DNA of 64,000 bases, taken from Limnomonas spitsbergensis (Eukaryota > Chlorophyta > Chlorophyceae > Chlamydomonadales). Made by a program: the position numbers and the translations under genes. Positions 60,501 to 64,000 of the stretch are shown one piece after another (position 1 is the stretch's first letter; every line of letters begins with the position of its first letter). The notes beneath the pieces are model-generated. The model did no database searches. It was not told the DNA's origin and was given only the letters and a program-made list of their open reading frames with translations. The stretch lies in contig JAYJMM010000017.1 in assembly GCA_037349105.1 (NCBI GenBank), forward strand, positions 2,046,001 through 2,110,000. Reading direction: 5' to 3'.

Positions 60501-63500
60501 CACTGCCCCCTGCCCTCCACCTCTGCTCCTCGCACTTACCGGGTTGTGGCAGTCAAAGAAGTCAGCACACTGCCCCCTGCCCCTCCACCTCTGCTCCTCG
60601 CACTTACCGGGTTGTGGCAGTCAAAGAAGTCAGCACACTGCCCCCTGCCCTCCACCTCTGCTCCTCGCACTTACCGGGTTGTGGCAGTCAAAGAAGTCAG
60701 CACACTGCCCCCTGCCCTCCACCTCTGCTCCTCGCACTTACCGGGTTGTGGCAGTCAAAGAAGTCAGCACACTGCCCCCTGCCCCTCCACCTCTGCTCCT
60801 CGCACTTACCGGGTTGTGGCAGTCAAAGAAGTCAGCACTCTGCCCCCTGCCCCTCCACCTCTGCTCCTCGCACTTACCGGGTTGTGGCAGTCAAAGAAGT
60901 CAGCACACTGCCCCCTGCCCCTCCACCTCTGCTCCTCGCACTTACCGGGTTGTGGCAGTCAAAGAAGTCAGCACACTGCCCCCTGCCCTCCACCTCTGCT
61001 CCTCGCACTTACCGGGTTGTGGCAGTCAAGGAAGTCAGCACACTGCCCCCTGCCCTCCACCTCTGCTCCTCGCACTTACCGGGTTGTGGCAGTCAAAGAA
61101 GTCAGCACTCTGCCCCCTGCCCTCCACCTCTGCTCCTCGCACTTACCGGGTTGTGGCAGTCAAAGAAGTCAGCACACTGCCCCCTGCCCCTCAACCTCTG
61201 CTCCTCGCACTTACCGGGTTGTGGCAGTCAAAGAAGTCAGCACACTGCCCCCTGCCCTCCACCTCTGCTCCTCGCACTTACCGGGTTGTGGCAGTCAAAG
61301 AAGTCAGCACACTGCCCCCTGCCCTCCACCTCTGCTCCTCGCACTTACCGGGTTGTGGCAGTCAAAGAAGTCAGCACTCTGCCCCCTGCCCTCCACCTCT
61401 GCTCCTCACACTTACCGGGTTGTGGCAGTCAAAGAAGTCAGCACACTGCCCCCTGCCCTCCACCTCTGCTCCTCGCACTTACCGGGTTGTGGCAGTCAAA
61501 GAAGTCAGCACACTGCCCCCTGCCCTCCACCTCTGCTCCTCGCACTTACCGGGTTGTGGCAGTCAAAGAAGTCAGCACACTGCCCCCTGCCCTCCACCTC
61601 TGCTCCTCGCACTTACCAGGTTGTGGCAGTCAAAGAAGTCAGCACACTGCCCCCTGCCCTCCACCTCTGCTCCTCGCACTTACCGGGTTGTGGCAGTCAA
61701 AGAAGTCAGCACACTGCCCCCTGCCCTCCACCTCTGCTCCTCGCACTTACCGGGTTGTGGCAGTCAAAGAAGTCAGCACACTGCCCCCTGCCCTCCACCT
61801 CTGCTCCTCGCACTTACCGGGTTGTGGCAGTCAAAGAAGTCAGCACACTGCCCCCTGCCCTCCACCTCTGCTCCTCGCACTTACCGGGTTGTGGCAGTCA
61901 AAGAAGTCAGCACACTGCCCCCTGCCCTCCACCTCTGCTCCTCGCACTTACCAGGTTGTGGCAGTCAAAGAAGTCAGCACACTGCCCCCTGCCCTCCACC
62001 TCTGCTCCTCGCACTTACCGGGTTGTGGCAGTCAAAGAAGTCAGCACACTGCCCCCTGCCCTCCACCTCTGCTCCTCGCACTTACCAGGTTGTGGCAGTC
62101 AAAGAAGTCAGCACACTGCCCCCTGCCCTCCACCTCTGCTCCTCGCACTTACTGGGTTGTGGCAGTCAAAGAAGTCAGCACACTGCCCCCTGCCCTCCAC
62201 CTCTGCTCCTCGCACTTACCGGGTTGTGGCAGTCAAAGAAGTCAGCACACTGCCCCCTGCCCTCCACCTCTGCTCCTCGCACTTACCGGGTTGTGGCAGT
62301 CAAAGAAGTCAGCACACTGCCCCCTGCCCTCCACCTCTGCTCCTCGCACTTACCGGGTTGTGGCAGTCAAAGAAGTCAGCACACTGCCCCCTGCCCCTCC
62401 ACCTCTGCTCCTTGCACTTACCGGGTTGTGGCAGTCAAAGAAGTCAGCACTCTGCCCCCTGCCCTCCACCTCTGCTCCTCGCACTTACCGGGTTGTGGCA
62501 GTCAAAGAAGTCAGCACACTGCCCCCTGCCCTCCACCTCTGCTCCTCGCACTTACCGGGTTGTGGCAGTCAAAGAAGTCAGCACACTGCCCCCTGCCCTC
62601 CACCTCTGCTCCTCGCACTTACCGGGTTGTGGCAGTCAAAGAAGTCAGCACACTGCCCCCTGCCCTCCACCTCTGCTCCTCGCACTTACCGGGTTGTGGC
62701 AGTCAAAGAAGTCAGCACACTGCCCCCTGCCCTCCACCTCTGCTCCTTGCACTTACCGGGTTGTGGCAGTCAAAGAAGTCAGCACTCTGCCCCCTGCCCT
62801 CCACCTCTGCCTCCTCGCACTTACCGGGTTGTGGCAGTCAAAGAAGTCAGCACACTGCCCCCTGCCCTCCACCTCTGCTCCTCGCACTTACCGGGTTGTG
62901 GCAGTCAAAGAAGTCAGCACACTGCCCCCTGCCCCTCCACCTCTGCTCCTCGCACTTACCGGGTTGTGGCAGTCAAAGAAGTCAGCACACTGCCCCCTGC
63001 CCTCCACCTCTGCTCCTCGCACTTACCGGGTTGTGGCAGTCAAAGAAGTCAGCACTCTGCCCCCTGCCCTCCACCTCTGCTCCTCGCACTTACCGGGTTG
63101 TGGCAGTCAAAGAAGTCAGCACTCTGCCCCCTGCCCTCCACCTCTGCTCCTCACACTTACCGGGTTGTGGCAGTCAAAGAAGTCAGCACACTGCCCCCTG
63201 CCCTCCACCTCTGCTCCTCGCACTTACCGGGTTGTGGCAGTCAAAGAAGTCAGCACACTGCCCCCTGCCCTCCACCTCTGCTCCTCGCACTTACCGGGTT
63301 GTGGCAGTCAAAGAAGTCAGCACACTGCCCCCTGCCCTCCACCTCTGCTCCTCGCACTTACCAGGTTGTGGCAGTCAAAGAAGTCAGCACACTGCCCCCT
63401 GCCCTCCACCTCTGCTCCTCGCACTTACCGGGTTGTGGCAGTCAAAGAAGTCAGCACACTGCCCCCTGCCCTCCACCTCTGCTCCTCGCACTTACTGGGT

Positions 63501-64000
63501 TGTGGCAGTCAAAGAAGTCAGCACACTGCCCCCTGCCCTCCACCTCTGCTCCTCGCACTTACCGGGTTGTGGCAGTCAAAGAAGTCAGCACACTGCCCCC
63601 TGCCCTCCACCTCTGCTCCTCGCACTTACCGGGTTGTGGCAGTCAAAGAAGTCAGCACACTGCCCCCTGCCCTCCACCTCTGCTCCTCGCACTTACCAGG
63701 TTGTGGCAGTCAAAGAAGTCAGCACACTGCCCCCTGCCCTCCACCTCTGCTCCTCGCACTTACCGGGTTGTGGCAGTCAAAGAAGTCAGCACACTGCCCC
63801 CTGCCCTCCACCTCTGCTCCTCGCACTTACCAGGTTGTGGCAGTCAAAGAAGTCAGCACACTGCCCCCTGCCCTCCACCTCTGCTCCTCGCACTTACTGG
63901 GTTGTGGCAGTCAAAGAAGTCAGCACACTGCCCCCTGCCCTCCACCTCTGCTCCTCGCACTTACCGGGTTGTGGCAGTCAAAGAAGTCAGCACACTGCCC
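57523..64000 (-). repeat. Array of about 95 micro-exon-like units of F2KP
   Basis: The unit is 67-68 bp. On minus each reads GCAG, then 30 bp encoding CADFFDCHNP (SADFFDCHNP in the oldest-looking units), then GTAAGTG or GTGAGTG, then a 37-bp G-rich spacer. The 30 bp is the expected F2KP coding sequence just before exon 57234-57165: the family reads SADFF...NPEG, and the next exon starts with EG in the same phase. The four units nearest that exon (57523-57842) are longer and more diverged; the rest are almost uniform. The array continues past the window edge. Which unit, if any, is used as the true exon cannot be told. Confidence 0.93.

Noticed and set aside
57523..64000. A CRISPR-like regular array
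   Set aside because: The spacers are as conserved as the repeats, the unit holds exon and splice-site sequence, and the context is an algal nuclear gene.

Overview
The window looks like nuclear DNA of a green alga, most likely a chlorophycean of the Volvocales type. The signs are many short exons with GT-AG introns, long and very repeat-rich introns, a plant/algal-type fructose-2,6-bisphosphate enzyme, and at the left end a block of mitochondrial-type DNA made of palindromic repeats. Haematococcus is a candidate because its organelle genomes are reported to be full of nearly identical palindromic repeats; this is inference, not an identification.

Layout. Bases 1-2033 are AT-rich organelle DNA: a cytochrome b exon fused to a broken GIY-YIG intron ORF, then GC-rich hairpin repeats. 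Bases 2034-4024 are intergenic with SINE-like copies. A 20-exon gene for NAD(P) transhydrogenase (NNT, a PntA-PntB fusion, 1138 residues in my model) fills 4025-17820 on the minus strand. Head to head with it, 355 bp away, is a 5-exon alpha/beta hydrolase gene (18176-21234, plus). A 7-exon gene for COP9 signalosome subunit 7 follows (22345-26538, plus). Tail to tail with that, a minus-strand gene for 6-phosphofructo-2-kinase/fructose-2,6-bisphosphatase (F2KP) runs from 28539 past the right edge. Fifteen of its exons, 1548 coding bases, are spread over 28.7 kb, and the rest is tandem repeat. Every exon boundary given was placed by hand; exon lengths and phases close in all four models.

The striking feature is that exon-intron junctions in all four genes have been copied into the neighbouring introns. 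Sometimes there is one decayed copy, sometimes three to ten tandem copies, and in F2KP about 95 copies of a 67-68 bp unit that holds an AG, 30 bp of in-frame coding sequence and a GT donor (57523-64000). Other introns hold arrays with no exon sequence, including about 277 copies of a 19-bp unit with a 2166-bp higher-order duplication. Two MITE copies and two dispersed SINE-like families complete the picture. The very long open frames in these arrays come from repeat periodicity and are not genes.
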